In this document: positions 11,601 to 24,800 of the stretch, piece by piece | Position numbering within the stretch: position 1 is the first letter of the stretch | Layout: every line of letters begins with the position of its first letter | Source: Solea solea | Taxonomy: Eukaryota > Chordata > Actinopteri > Pleuronectiformes > Soleidae | DNA: 64,000 nucleotides | Direction of reading: 5' to 3' | Assembly (NCBI RefSeq): GCF_958295425.1 | Contig: NC_081140.1 | Coordinates: forward strand, 12,299,433-12,363,432 | Notes under the pieces: generated by a model | Seen by the model: the letters and a program-made list of their open reading frames with translations, nothing else | Told to the model about the DNA's origin: nothing | Database searches by the model: none | Made by a program: the position numbers and the translations under genes

Positions 11601-12885
11601 TTCTCATCCCTCTAATCACAAACTGAAAATAAATAGTCAAAGTAAAAGTTAAGTTGTGAGTGAGTTAAGTTTATTTCTATAGCACATTAAAAAACTTCAG
11701 GTAACAAGTGCTGAACATACACTATAAATAAGAACAATTGAAAATGAAAGAATGAACCATTATGCGAGTACTCAAGCCTTTGAGCTGTGAGTGATTACAA
11801 AGGCTACCTTTGATCTGCTCTCTCAATTCCTATGTGAGGAAACTTAAAAATAAGTATAAAAATGTTGTTATGATGTATAAATAATTTAAATTGACAAAAA
11901 AATGTAGGCGAAAGTAGTGACCCAAAAAATGCTGACTTAAAATTCCCAGCTAACGAAACTGTAAAACTGACTGTAATGTAATTCCTTTAAAGCATAGGCA
12001 AAATCGTCTTCAAATCCTCCCCGGAACAAATATACACACCACAAATTAAGTAAGCAAAATATAAATTCTAACCTCTCGTGTAATGACAATAATAACACGC
12101 GTGGTGACGCCGTTGTGTTAAAGACGGGTAATGTGCCTGCAATGCTGGAAACACCGTGTGTGCCACCCAACGACGGTCTAGAAACTGCAGCGTTTTTCGT
12201 GCTGTTTATTAACAGCCAAATACTACGGTATACTTTACTACTTTCTTATATTTTTAAAGGGTTATTTCACCCAAATACTAAAAAATAAACACAAGAGTTG
12301 AATGTGGCTCGATTTGTAATAATACGTGTAATTACCTAATTTTAAAGTCAAATTCATAAGCTATTTAATTTACAATTACTTGATCTCAACTAGATATGTT
12401 TACAGTTTGAGAGATGGAAGGCACATATAAATAATGACTTTAGCAATTCAAATGTCCATGCATTTCTCACACAAAGTATTTGTCAAGTTGTAAAGATTGA
12501 GCAATGCATGCATAATATCAGAGCAACATTAATGCTACGCACGTCCTCTTAATTGCAATAACGATGCAGTCAAATAACAAGACTGGAACAAATGCGTTAT
12601 AATGTATTTATGATGAGGTATCCATAGAATTCCGTTATACGTACTATAACGGGGTTTAAACGAATGCGGAAGTAGGGGGCGATAAAGCTCTAGTTCCGTT
12701 AGACAACGTGATCCAACGCCTCAAACTCCTTGTTCTTGGAGAAGCGAGGCCGCCGAGATAACAGAGCGACCTGCCTTTTCCCTCCGTAGAGCAGGTCGGC
12801 AACCGTTTAAAAGGCGCAGCCTTTGTTTAAGTCCTAGGTGACCCCTTTCTATCCCGTTTTCTTTCCCCGCTGTATTTTGATCACC

Positions 12886-15800
12886 ATGGCGGCGAGTGCA
12901 AAACGAAAACAAGATGAGAAACACCTGAAGATGCTGAGAGAAATGACGAGTTTGGCTCCCAACAGAAGGTGCTTTGACTGCGACCAGCGCGGCCCGACCT
13001 ATGCCAACATGACTGTGGGCTCCTTCGTGTGCACCTCCTGTTCTGGCATCCTGTAAGTATTAAGTTGCCGGGTGACCTTCGCTTAGACATGGCGCACACA
13101 ACGTAACGTCTCGGTGGGCTTCACATACATTGTAACGACGGATCCAAGCCAGTTAGCTAACAACCGCTAGCTTACGTTAGATAGTCACCCGGTAGTGTCA
13201 TCATCACTGTGAGTTTAGCGGCTTTGACACGGTCCTGATGTGCTGTGTTGGGCGGGGTACTTAGACGTGCTAATGCTGGGCACAGTAAGCTAGCAAACTA
13301 CCTGGGGTTACTCCAGCTTCCAGAGGTATCCAGTGAACCTCTTTAGCACTTGTGAGCTAGGACTTTAAATAGACGAGAATAGTACGAATAGTTTTTCCGC
13401 AACTTTTGCAAGCAACGTTTGAAATATGTCTCGCTGAGTTGGTTGTGGTATTGCACCTCCTCTCCTCCAATATGGACACACGAATACATGCAGGGGCGCC
13501 TCTAGAAATGTTGGGCCCCGTGGAATAATACAGTACCACACAAGTCTATACATAACCTTTTCCAACAATGGAGGACATCTAACAACTCTTTTTTATCTGC
13601 TCGGTTTGTGGCTGTGTGTCTCCACAAGACGCCAACCTTCGTATGAGAATAGACTGTGGGCTTTTGCCTCAATTTCCATGGGATATTTAAGCTACACTGA
13701 CCATACCATACCATACCATTTTACCCAAAAGCTGTGTTATATATTTTATATACATATTATATTATAAATCTAGGAAAAAATAACCGTCTCCAACTGTTCC
13801 AATTTCTGTATCCTTGGGGTACCAGAGTAATGGTACGGCACGATACGTCCAGCGACTCCCAGGTCACAGGGGATTGTCACTCCCCTGTGACCTGTGTGTC
13901 TTTAACACCCACAGTTCTCATACAAAGCTTGACAAAAACCAAGCAGGAAAAAAACGAGCGCTGTTGTGCATTCTATGTCGCTATTATATATCGCTATATA
14001 GTTATTGTCATTATACAGTGTACAACGAGATTAAAGGACAGCTCTAGTAGTGCAAGTGAAGAGATAAGAGTAGAAGAAGAACAACAAAACAGTGCACCAA
14101 CACCTTCGACAAAATTAGAAGGATATGTAAAAAAAAAAAAAAGTATTCTAAGTATTTACACTGGGAGCCAGTAAGGGAAATATGCAGTATATGATACAGT
14201 ACATTGTACAGCAGAGTGGATGTATGTGTGGTGTGTATATTGCACGGATATACGGGTATATATGACACAGCCATCAGGTACAGCCCACACCCACACCAAG
14301 TAAAGGTACTGATCTCAGTCGAAACACAAGCCAGACCCAGGGTACCACAGAATATAACGGACAGTTATTTTGGTACTATTCCTAATGGAAATGCCAAAAA
14401 AACTTGGTGGAAACACAGCTATAGTGACATGTAAGGGTAAGGCAGGACTCCTTCGCTCACACCAATCCTTTCCCAACTGCAACAGGGAACTTCGGTGGCC
14501 ATTGTATACCAAAAAGGATGTCATCCATCTTTATTTGCATAGCAAGTTTCAGCTTTAAAATGTGATACTCTTGCTGATTTACCCATTTGGCCTTCAATAG
14601 AGACATAGCAGCACAAGATGGTGTCCTCCATAAAGCAAGGCCCTTGCCAAATAAAGGCACTTAAATATATAGAACATGAAATTTGTGCCAATAAACGTTT
14701 ATACATTTTTAATGTTACAAACTGACCCAAGCTATTCGCATACCTTATTGATGGCTATCAATAAGGCACCAATGAAGGTATGCGATGGACTGGCGAACTG
14801 TCCAGGGTGTAGCCCGATGTAGCTGAGATTGGCACAGCACCCCCCGCGACCCTCTGGTGGAGGATAAAGCGGTAGATGATGACTGATTGTATTTTTTATC
14901 CTGTAGCTATTTCTCATTGTATGTAGTAGAGCCTTTGTCATTTCAATAATTCCTTCAAGACTGTACTTCAGAGCACGTCTTCTGAACTGACAATATACTA
15001 TATCTTTTTTCTAATCTTTTACATTGTAGTAATAGTAAAATGTTTTTCTCGAGAACCAGAAAACATACCAGAATGGCTTTCACTCTTTTAGTTGTTTGAT
15101 TAAAACCTTTTGCACAAATTAACTCATGTTAATATTTTCCCACTGTCGACAGCACTATAAAAACCTATCCACAGCATTTAAGCTGAGTGTTTGACTTTGC
15201 ATAGCGTTTGCCTGACTTACTGCTCTGCTCTGCAGCTGTGTAACTAAGCATTTGTATCTTGGGATTTGGGATTAGTGAAGCGTTTAGCTTGTTCTTATTC
15301 AGCTTAAATGTCCTACCTCAATTCAGCTCTCAAATGCTGCATGTTAAAAAGGTTGCTGTGGATATTCAGTATGGATACTGGCCATATTGAGAGCCAAATC
15401 TATGCTGAAATCTAGTGTGGACAATTTAGTTTTTCTTTTCATGGGTTTCATTCACTTCTTTATGAATGCCAGTTAAACATACATTCTCTAATAACTGTTT
15501 GTTTTACTGCACATATTGAATGACATGTTTTAATCTGCACATAATCACTCTTCTCTGAAGACATTTTAAGATTACTCTTATTTCTCTTAACTGAATTAAC
15601 ATTTGGTTCACTGAAAAAACTATTCATGCTACCATACAGTACATTAATTGACAAGTCACCAACATTACCTTGGTTTATCATAAATATTATGTTTACTCAT
15701 CTTACTGAAAACATTATAGTAGAGTAAATTGTCTATTAGCAGGAAAATCAATCTGTTCATCCTGTTCTGGCCACTCATTCATTCAGTCAGCATTGACCCT

Positions 15801-18800
15801 TCCTTCCTTTGTGCTTTATGGAAATCACCTTGTCATTCTTCATATGAGCTATGATTATTCTGAGTGATTGATTGATTGAGTGATTAATCAATTGAATGAT
15901 TATTCTAATAATTTTGCACAGGAAAATAATTTTGCTTAGTGAGCAATTATTTACTTCATACGCTGTAGTTTTATTGGTCAACAGAGACTGAACAGAACAG
16001 ATGACTGGTATGACAAATTTAAAAACGGCCCGTCCCTGTCCTTTACACTTTGCTTAAGTTGCAGTTCATGTTTGACTAGGTTTAAGACCTTCATCTGTGC
16101 AAACACTTGTAACTGTTTTAACTTTGAAGGTTATTTACTGTAGCATTGGAAAGAATTAGATTGTGTTCTTCCTGATGGGCAAAGCTTGCCCTCCATTTCA
16201 CTTCTGTAGTGGGTCTGCAGGGATTCCATCGTGAATGTGCCATCTGCTCACCCTGTTGAAGTCTGTTATGTGAGCTAATTGACTTATTTTATAGTTTTAG
16301 ATCAAAATTCACGTTTTTCCACTGTTGTTCTCACCTTCCTTAAATCAAGACAAAAGATGTTTTAAGGGTGGGCATAAAAAAAAATCTTCCAGCAGATAAG
16401 TGCAGGTTTGAATGGATTGATGTCTGTTAGATATGTGCAGGAAGCCTTGTATGATTGTAGGCTCAGGAAGTGGTATGTCCTCACTGCTGCTACATCAGCA
16501 GCATGTGATGTTAGATGTGCAACAGGATGTGGCAGAGAGGTTATTGTCTGCTGCTCACTTTTAATTCTAGAGGGGCAAATATCTTGGATTTAAAAGTAGT
16601 AGATCAATGCACATTGCACATGTGTGGTGTATTCCTAGTTGCTACTGTTTTACAACTTCCTTGTGTCCTTTACAGTAAAAGGAAAGTGAATCTTAAAAAG
16701 ATAATCTTTTTATTAGACCCACAATAAGGATCTTTACAGTGTCACAGTAGCAAAGACATTAAAGGTAAAGTTAAAAATAATAAACATGCATGTCCACTAT
16801 AAATACAATATTGAAGATGTTCGACTATTAAAATTGTAAAAATAGAAAATACCGATTGCATTAATTTAATATATACCAATGAAGATTACTCCTTAACAGA
16901 ACATTTGAAAGATGTGGACATTATAGTATTTTAAATGTTTAATTCATGCAGTAAGGGGTGATAACAGTGTTTACATGTCTGGGGATGGTGGCATGTGCAG
17001 GCCTACCTACCTCATAACACACTTCTATCACCATAGTTGTGGTAGTTTAATGGGTGGAGTTGGAATCTGCTATGTAAACACATTCCTTATTAAGGTGGAG
17101 ACCTTCCCAGGAGGTATACCACTTGCATTGTCTGTTTCAGGAGAATGGCCCATGGCAGGAAATAACCTCATTTGGCCTATCTGTCCCTTAGTAAGCAGGC
17201 CTGCAACTGTGAAAGCATGACAGAGGTGGCATTCTGTGTCGTTGACACCCACAACAAAGACATTTAAGACAATTTTGCAGACGCACTACTTGAAACTTTG
17301 TGTTTGGGTTTCCTCTCTCCCTGGCATGCGATTTCTTAAAAAGGCATGTCGTAGTTGTTAAGCTGTGCATGTGTGACAAATTGCTGATGATTTTAATATG
17401 GTCTAATGGCTGGTAAGATAGCGGAAATATATTTGTCTTTTGATAAAAGGTGCTGAACATGATTGATGAAGACATTGCCAGTGTCTCTTTGCCAAACAGT
17501 ATGGCCATCAACTGACTTTCTTAGTTTAGTTGGTCTGATGCACAATGGTAACTATTGTGCAATATCTGATGATGTCCTCATATACACTATGCAATCCAGT
17601 AGGCATGTAAATGTCGACACAGCAACTAGAGTTATTATAATCAAACTGTAAATAACTATTGTCTTTATGTATTTCTCCTCATCAATAATTAACAGTTACT
17701 TGTGCACCGATGTTATGGTATGAACATTGTTATCATATAATTGCCTTACTGATATTGGGAACAAATGTAACTGAATGAAGATTGTTAGACCTCTGGTCCC
17801 CCCCCCCCCCCCCCCCCCACAGAGAGAGAAAGAGGGAGATGCAGCAGAGAATCATAAATATGCTACAAAAGATAATTTATTCGTCACACCGCAGCTCCCT
17901 GCTACACCAGAGTCGTCTGTCCATTTGTAACATCTGATTTACAGACACGTGGTAACCCAGTCTGACCCACTTAATGTAAAACAATCAGACATATAGGATC
18001 AGTCTGATTGTGCTGCCGAGCATTTACAGAAAATTTGCAATTATTTTAGCAATGGTTTAGGGCTTTTGTTATATCACTTTTATAATTATGTCGCTACTTT
18101 GGTCCTGCAGAATTATGTGGGGTTGTGTGGGTCTGTAGGACGTTGCTAGCCTCAGTAACAGACTGGAATCCAGAACACAGCCATTGCTGACAGTTATATT
18201 ACATACAAGAGTTGCCTCCTTTTGTAAGTTTGAGGATGACGTTTCACAGTTCAGAAATAATTTGAATTAAGTCAGAGAGGTAGTGGTTATGGTTTTAATG
18301 CACAATAAACTAACCCAAAGCTAAATAACAGTCTTAGCTGACCATAGTTGGACAACTGGATACTGAGATGCTGCATCATATATAAGCCTTAAGGGCTATG
18401 TCACTTTCTCTGTGTCTGACCTAGTTTCGTTTTCATGAGGCAAAATCTGATCACTGACCTACTGTACTCAGAGTGCTGAAAAACACACCCAGAAGAAAGC
18501 AAAAACACAACATTCTAAATGCTGCATTATCTGGTGTTAATACACTACCAACTGGGATGTTAATTAAAAACCATTAGGTTGTTAATTGCCTTTAAGAATA
18601 GAACTAATTAAAACTGTAACACCTCGAATGTGCCAAAACACCACAATATGCAGCTATTGTACAATGTTTTAAATTGAAACTAAGAAAAAGACATAGATTG
18701 CTATTATTTATTGTGGTTGATTTGCTGCTCACATGGTGTATGGAGTAAGGGTTTCTTTATGTTTCATTAGAAATAATTATCAATATGTTATTTGTAACAT

Positions 18801-21800
18801 TTTGTATAGTCAGCTGATCAGTGGGTGTAAAAAAAAAAAATATATATATATATAGAGGCTAGAGATGTGAACACGTTTTGATGACCACAGTGAATAATTT
18901 AGCAGTGTTGTCTAGTATTTCACTGCCTTTAGGATTTGACCTGTATGTGTATGACATTGTTTGTAATTGTGACACTGGATCCAATGTCCTAGCGTTGTCA
19001 TGACTACCTTACAGAACTGAGCAACTAAACGTTGTATTTTATTATATGCAAGACACTACATTCAATGTTGGCATATATTTAACTGCACAGTTTTGTTTTG
19101 ATATAGTTTTTCCAGGTGCGTAGTTTAAGCACTTGCTACATGCAATGTAATGTAGAACCAGCTTGCTCTCTTTACTCTCTGTGCTTGTTAAGTCAGTAAT
19201 ATTATCTAATATTTTGCTAAACAGAACATTTTTCATCAAACATCAAAGCACTTCAATAGTGAATCGAGTATTAATGTCTTAAGATTGCAAGCTTGATTCC
19301 AGTCTATTTACAGACCACTTTACATAGAACTTCAAAGCAGGAAGGATGGATAAAATATTGGATCCCAGACCAAAACACCACATCCCCAGTCTTTAGTCTT
19401 TAATTCTATGTTGAACATTAATCAACAATAAATTGTCTTTTATTTGATTCTAATGCCTGCAGCCATGCAGCCAAAGCATTCAGATGAATGCTAAATGCTT
19501 AAATCAGTTTTTACTTACTTCTAAGTCCAAGAAACATTTAGGCAAGCAGACTTGGATTGGCTCTTTTAGGCCATTACAGGTATTTTAAATTTGGGCCAAC
19601 ACGTCATGAGCTGTGACCTGCTCAGGGAAATGAGCAGGGCTTGTAAGGGCTAATGTGTGGTCCTCCATAATGGAAGTTTCTATATTTAGGGAAGCGCTTA
19701 GCCTTTTATTGCAACCTTAGTATTGACAACCTCAGTTCAGTCAGTAGCAGTTTAACTTCCATTATTCCTTTTCTTTTGTTGTAAGCTTTTCTCTCTGTCA
19801 ATCCCCTTTGTAAAATTGTCTTCCTCTCCCCAGTAGCGCACACCAGCAACTCAGATTCTTGCTAATTAAATGGCCCTATCCTGAGAGGTGGCATCTGGAG
19901 TAAGTCCAGATGAGGTTTTTGTTTAGTGCGTTGAAATTTAATTGACCCCCATTTCTGCCTCCTCACCTACAGGCGAGGACTGAATCCACCCCACAGAGTC
20001 AAATCCATCTCCATGACAACCTTTACGCAACAAGAAATCGAGTTCCTACAGAAACATGGAAATGAGGTAAGGATGCCTATGATCTGCCATTTCACATTTG
20101 TTAATTAAAATTAGGTTAAAATATCTCACTGGTCTGGAAGGTTGATTTTTCAATATAGTTCAGCCTTGCATTATACTGTTAAAATCCCACATTTATTATC
20201 CCATCTATTGTATTTTTAATTAACAATCTAAAAATAATACTCCTCAGAAATCTTGACAGAAATATTGCGAGTATGTACGAGTCATACCTCATTAGACAAA
20301 TGTAAAACTTTGTCTTTTATTTAATGAAACATAGAACCCTATATAAAATTGAGTAGAACTACAATCTGTGTCATTTATATATACATATTGTTTTTAGATA
20401 TTTTATGATATATAACACTGGTGTTATTGTGTTTTTCTGTCTTTTCTTTGGAAATATGGAATAGTTTTAATGCATTAACCTTTACACACTGACAGTAGTA
20501 TGTCAGAATCGGTCATAATTGAGTTTTGCAATTAAAAAGGAGAAGTGACCCAGTTGTGCTTTCTTATAGAGCCATCTCATTAATTTTACTGATGCGTATC
20601 GCTTTTGAGGAGTGCAAAATCAGTTTGTCTCTCAAGTTCTAGCTCACTCACTTATCCATCTTGACCACCTAGAGTAGCAACACATGTTTGCATATCACAC
20701 AGAAGAACCAAAGTGCATTATCAGTCATAAACCATTTCTGGTAAACGCAGTATAAAATGGAGCGATGCCACCTTGGGAGTGCAGTCTATTAAAAGTTTTA
20801 GCAAAGTGGCAAGGCAGGCAGACATGCAGGAGACCCAAGGTTGAAGCTGATAGATATATCCTTCATGCCTGGTTGCTATAAATGTATTCAAGTTGCTTTA
20901 TGTCTTGTGACAGAGAGAACGAAAACAAATGTTGTGTTTGTTCATTACCAACTGGTGTTTTAAATGTAACTAATGATTAAACAAATTGAACTTGAATGTG
21001 CATGAGTATGTCCTTGTGCAGCAAAGCCAGCTGATCAACTTACAGCGGAAGTGTATGCACAACAAAAGCACAGTTGTTTCATCTGCAGTGCAGGTCGTTA
21101 TATACTAATCGCATATATACAGTACATGAAAACTAGAAATCTCTCCTCACAGGCTTTGCAAATACTGTAGGAATGCTATCCAACCTAAGGCCTAAAATGA
21201 CCCACTATCTTTTTACTCTGAGCAACTATTTTCAGCCAGTGTTTAAAAAAAGATAGTTGGCAATTAAATGACATGGCATTTTGTGCATTTAAGTGATACA
21301 AATATTTAAAATAAGTTGTCTTTTGGGGAATTTGTGCACATTGTTTTGCACCAAGAGTCACATTGTGTTCCCGTTTGTTACAGGCATGTAAACCGACGTG
21401 GCTTGGCCTTTATGATGACAGAACCACCTCAATACCAGACTTCAGAGAACCACAAAAAGTCAAGGAGTTCCTTCAAGACAAATACGAGAAGAAGCGATGG
21501 TAAGTTTTACAAGCTGGGAGTGCAGCAATATGAAGGGTCCTTTGACAATGTGTGCTGTGTAGACAGGTTTTCTGTTCTTCTTCCTGGCTTGGAATTTCTC
21601 ACAGGCATCTCAAAGCAGTTAGCCCCAAGCACGGCACTGGATACCCTTCCTTAAATGTACACAATGTTGGATTATTCCAGTGAAGCTGCTATGTATACAG
21701 GGTTAGGTTAGGATTTGTTCTGTTCTTACTAGATTAAGCATTGGTTTTATTGACACCATGCAACTTGGCTGCCAAAACTACTGAAAGCAGGGTTTTTTGA

Positions 21801-24800
21801 CCGGCCTAACCAACAAGTACCTGTCATATTGTGAGTTAGTCATCAACTGTAAATATTGTTTTTTGTAAAACTGTTGATTTATGCAGTGAAAATGTTTTCA
21901 CAAAGGACTGAGACCTGTAAGTGACACATGGAGTAGATATTCAGGAAATAATTTAGACTATGTAGCTACATACAACTGCCAATTTAATTACTTTAGGTTT
22001 TAGTGCTTTTTTTTGTCTCTTGGTGTTAAGTCAGAAGTCTGAGAAAAATGAGAGGGAGGAGCAGTGCATGTCGGAACATGCTCCCATTTGCTGCAGACAG
22101 ACATTCTCACTCACAAAGGCCTCTCTTCTGTAACCCAAAAATACACACAAAAAACACCAGTTTTGTTCTATTGCATCACAGATTATAACAATTTCTTAAT
22201 TCCATTAGCCAAAAAATGTAAATAGTTTAAGAAGTTAAGTTGTGATGCACTGTTTTTTTTATATACTGTATATTAATGTAGATTTCCTGGGTTTTTGGTG
22301 TGTAGTTTTCTGTAATGTGTACAATGTGAACTCTTTCTAGGTTTGTCCCCCTTGAGCAAGCCAAGGCAGTGGCATCAGTCCATGCTTCCATCTCTGGCTC
22401 CTCAAACAGCAGCACCAGTAGCACCCCAGAGGTTAGACCACTTAAATCCCTGCTGGGGGAGTCAGCCCCCTCCATTCACCTCAACAAGAACACCCCGCCG
22501 AATCAGGTGAGATATATGTGGTGAAATAGTGTATAATTCACCTCTAACAATATTTTAAGGTGTGTTATTTGGTGGGCTATGACATTATAGTTTTCCCAAA
22601 GATAGCATTTTAGGGCTCCCAAAACACTGGTTCCATGTGCATAACCTTGCAGTCTCCTAAACTAATTGATGTATGTATGGACCTTTTAGCTAGAAAAGCA
22701 GGTACATATGCAGGTGTATAGGGCCCGTATACAACCAACACTCACTATGGGAAAACGATGATGTCATAGCACCACCTCTCTTTTGGTCTCCGTTTCTGTG
22801 ATTGTATAAATTGTAATTTGCAGTGTTACTGCACCAGCTACATCATTTAGAGTCTGTCTGGGTGTTTTCTGTGTACATTTAAAGTTTTGTTTCTATGTGG
22901 CTAAAGCCTAATCCATCTCTTGTGTTCACCAGTCTCCAGTGGTGAGCCGTGGACAAACCCATCAGCAACACCTCCATGAAAAGAAGTTTGACCTCCTCAG
23001 TGACTTGGGTGGAGACATCTTTGCTGCCCCGCACACTGTCAATGCAGGCACCACCTCCAGTTTTGCTAACTTTGCACATTTCAACAGCCACACAAGTAAG
23101 GAAATTAAGACTAACATGAATTTCTATCCAAAAACTGAGCAAACATTATGTGAAGCAAAATGTGAAATGTGTTCATATAGTGTATTTGTCCAGAGGTAAA
23201 ATGGGTGTCCAGATAAACCATTTGTTTACTAAAAATTAATCCACACCTGAATTTTCAGTGCTCATCTGATGAGGAATCTTCTCAGAGCTACTATAGACAG
23301 ACATCACCATGGTGACTAATGTCTGTATCTTAGGGCTATTAGTGTTTCCTTGTCATGGACAGTAATGCCCTTTTATTTCCCCCTCAAATTTAGAGCCACC
23401 ATGACTCAATTTTAATGCAGTGACTGCATGTGCATCTCCACAAAGCAAACATTAGCACAGATGTGCAACTTGTATGGTCTGTGGTCCCATCAAGGAGTAC
23501 AGACATTTTCATTGGAGAGGCTGAATGTCAGACTATCCTGCCCACATTTACAGCTGCTAACCTGAGTTATTCTTATTTTACACCACTCCATGATAATATC
23601 TCATATTTAGCAAACAATCAGTTTTTATTTTGTTTTGCAATCTATCATCCATGTCTTTGCCTCTCATGTTTACAAATCCTTCATTATTAGCTCATCCATT
23701 GTATCCTTTCATTTTGTCTTTTGTTGATCTGTCTGCACTTCATCCTGACACCACCTCCAGCAGCACAGAATGCCAACGCAAATGCAGATTTTGCAAATTT
23801 TGATGCATTTGGGAGCACTTCTGGGTCATCAGGTGGTTTCTCCTCCGCACCCCAAGCCCCATTCCAACTCTCAAATACAGGTAGAGCAAGTTCTCTCCAC
23901 GGGACAAACTACACTCATCCACATCACTTATTAAGATATTAGGTTTTTGATTTTGATTTTATTTTTGTATATATAAGCAAACAAAACAAAACACCCTATT
24001 CAAATGCATCACATGGTCTTTTATGTTATTTGTCAAGCCATCACTTTGTTCTGTGTTTTCACTGCTTTCCATATGTGCACTGACTGTTCATCCAGTGTTC
24101 AATTTTTAAAGGGACCTGTTTTATAACCAGAAAATTTAACTGAAGCAAGTTTGGTTCATATATTATGCAATGGCAAACAAACTTCTGTTGACTGAAGTTA
24201 AACAAATGACATTATGTTTACCGTCCATTGTATGTGCTGAAGGCAATGAGCTTAAGTAATGTGCTACAGAGAATATACATGGCATGCAGGTTCTAAAGGC
24301 ATTAACTCTTAAGTGCCACTTGTAGCATTTATCTATTGTTGTAGTTTGACTTTTGAAAGTCAATTTTTTTCTAATGGGATAGGATACATAAAATTAAGCC
24401 ACTTGTCTGTAAAATAAACATCAAACTTCTACTATATTTTGAATATGCAATAACATTGAAGCAATTGTTTTTTTAAGAGATGATAACCTTGTACATAAAG
24501 ATCACTGTATAGTTATTAGATTAATGCAAATCATTTAAAATCAAAACTGCTCTGCCCTTCTCTTTGTGCCCTATGCTTTTTCTTCCTCTCACAGTCCAAT
24601 GACCATTGTCAATTTAGATAGTCTCATCCCAGGAATACCTGTTCAGGGTGTTTTAGCCTTTTGTCTAGTGTCGGTTGAGATTAAAGACCAACCACGTGAG
24701 ACTCTTAGGTGGGTAGTTGGTCATTTTAAAGGATGGACTGATTTGGGGGGGGCCTGGTCTCAGGATGATGTCATGTACTACAGTGCCCTCTGCTGGTGAT

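Larger units (their letters stand above)
11195..12885. other. Intergenic region and presumed agfg1 promoter
   Basis: No coding exon is supported. Repeat-like text occurs at 11523-11600 (TTTATTGTCATATGCATT and AGTGCAATGAGATGC) and at about 11670-11700. The sequence turns GC-richer from about 12650, as expected for the agfg1 promoter and 5' UTR upstream of the ATG at 12886. Confidence 0.4.
13053..19972 (+). other. agfg1 intron 1
   Basis: This 6.9-kb intron begins with a GTAAGT donor and ends with a CTACAG acceptor. It contains a 13-bp inverted repeat at 13861-13893, a SINE-tail fragment at 14778-14884, a 21-base C run at 17798-17818 and an A-run plus TA tract near 18829-18854. I found no convincing exon inside it. 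Confidence 0.7.
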
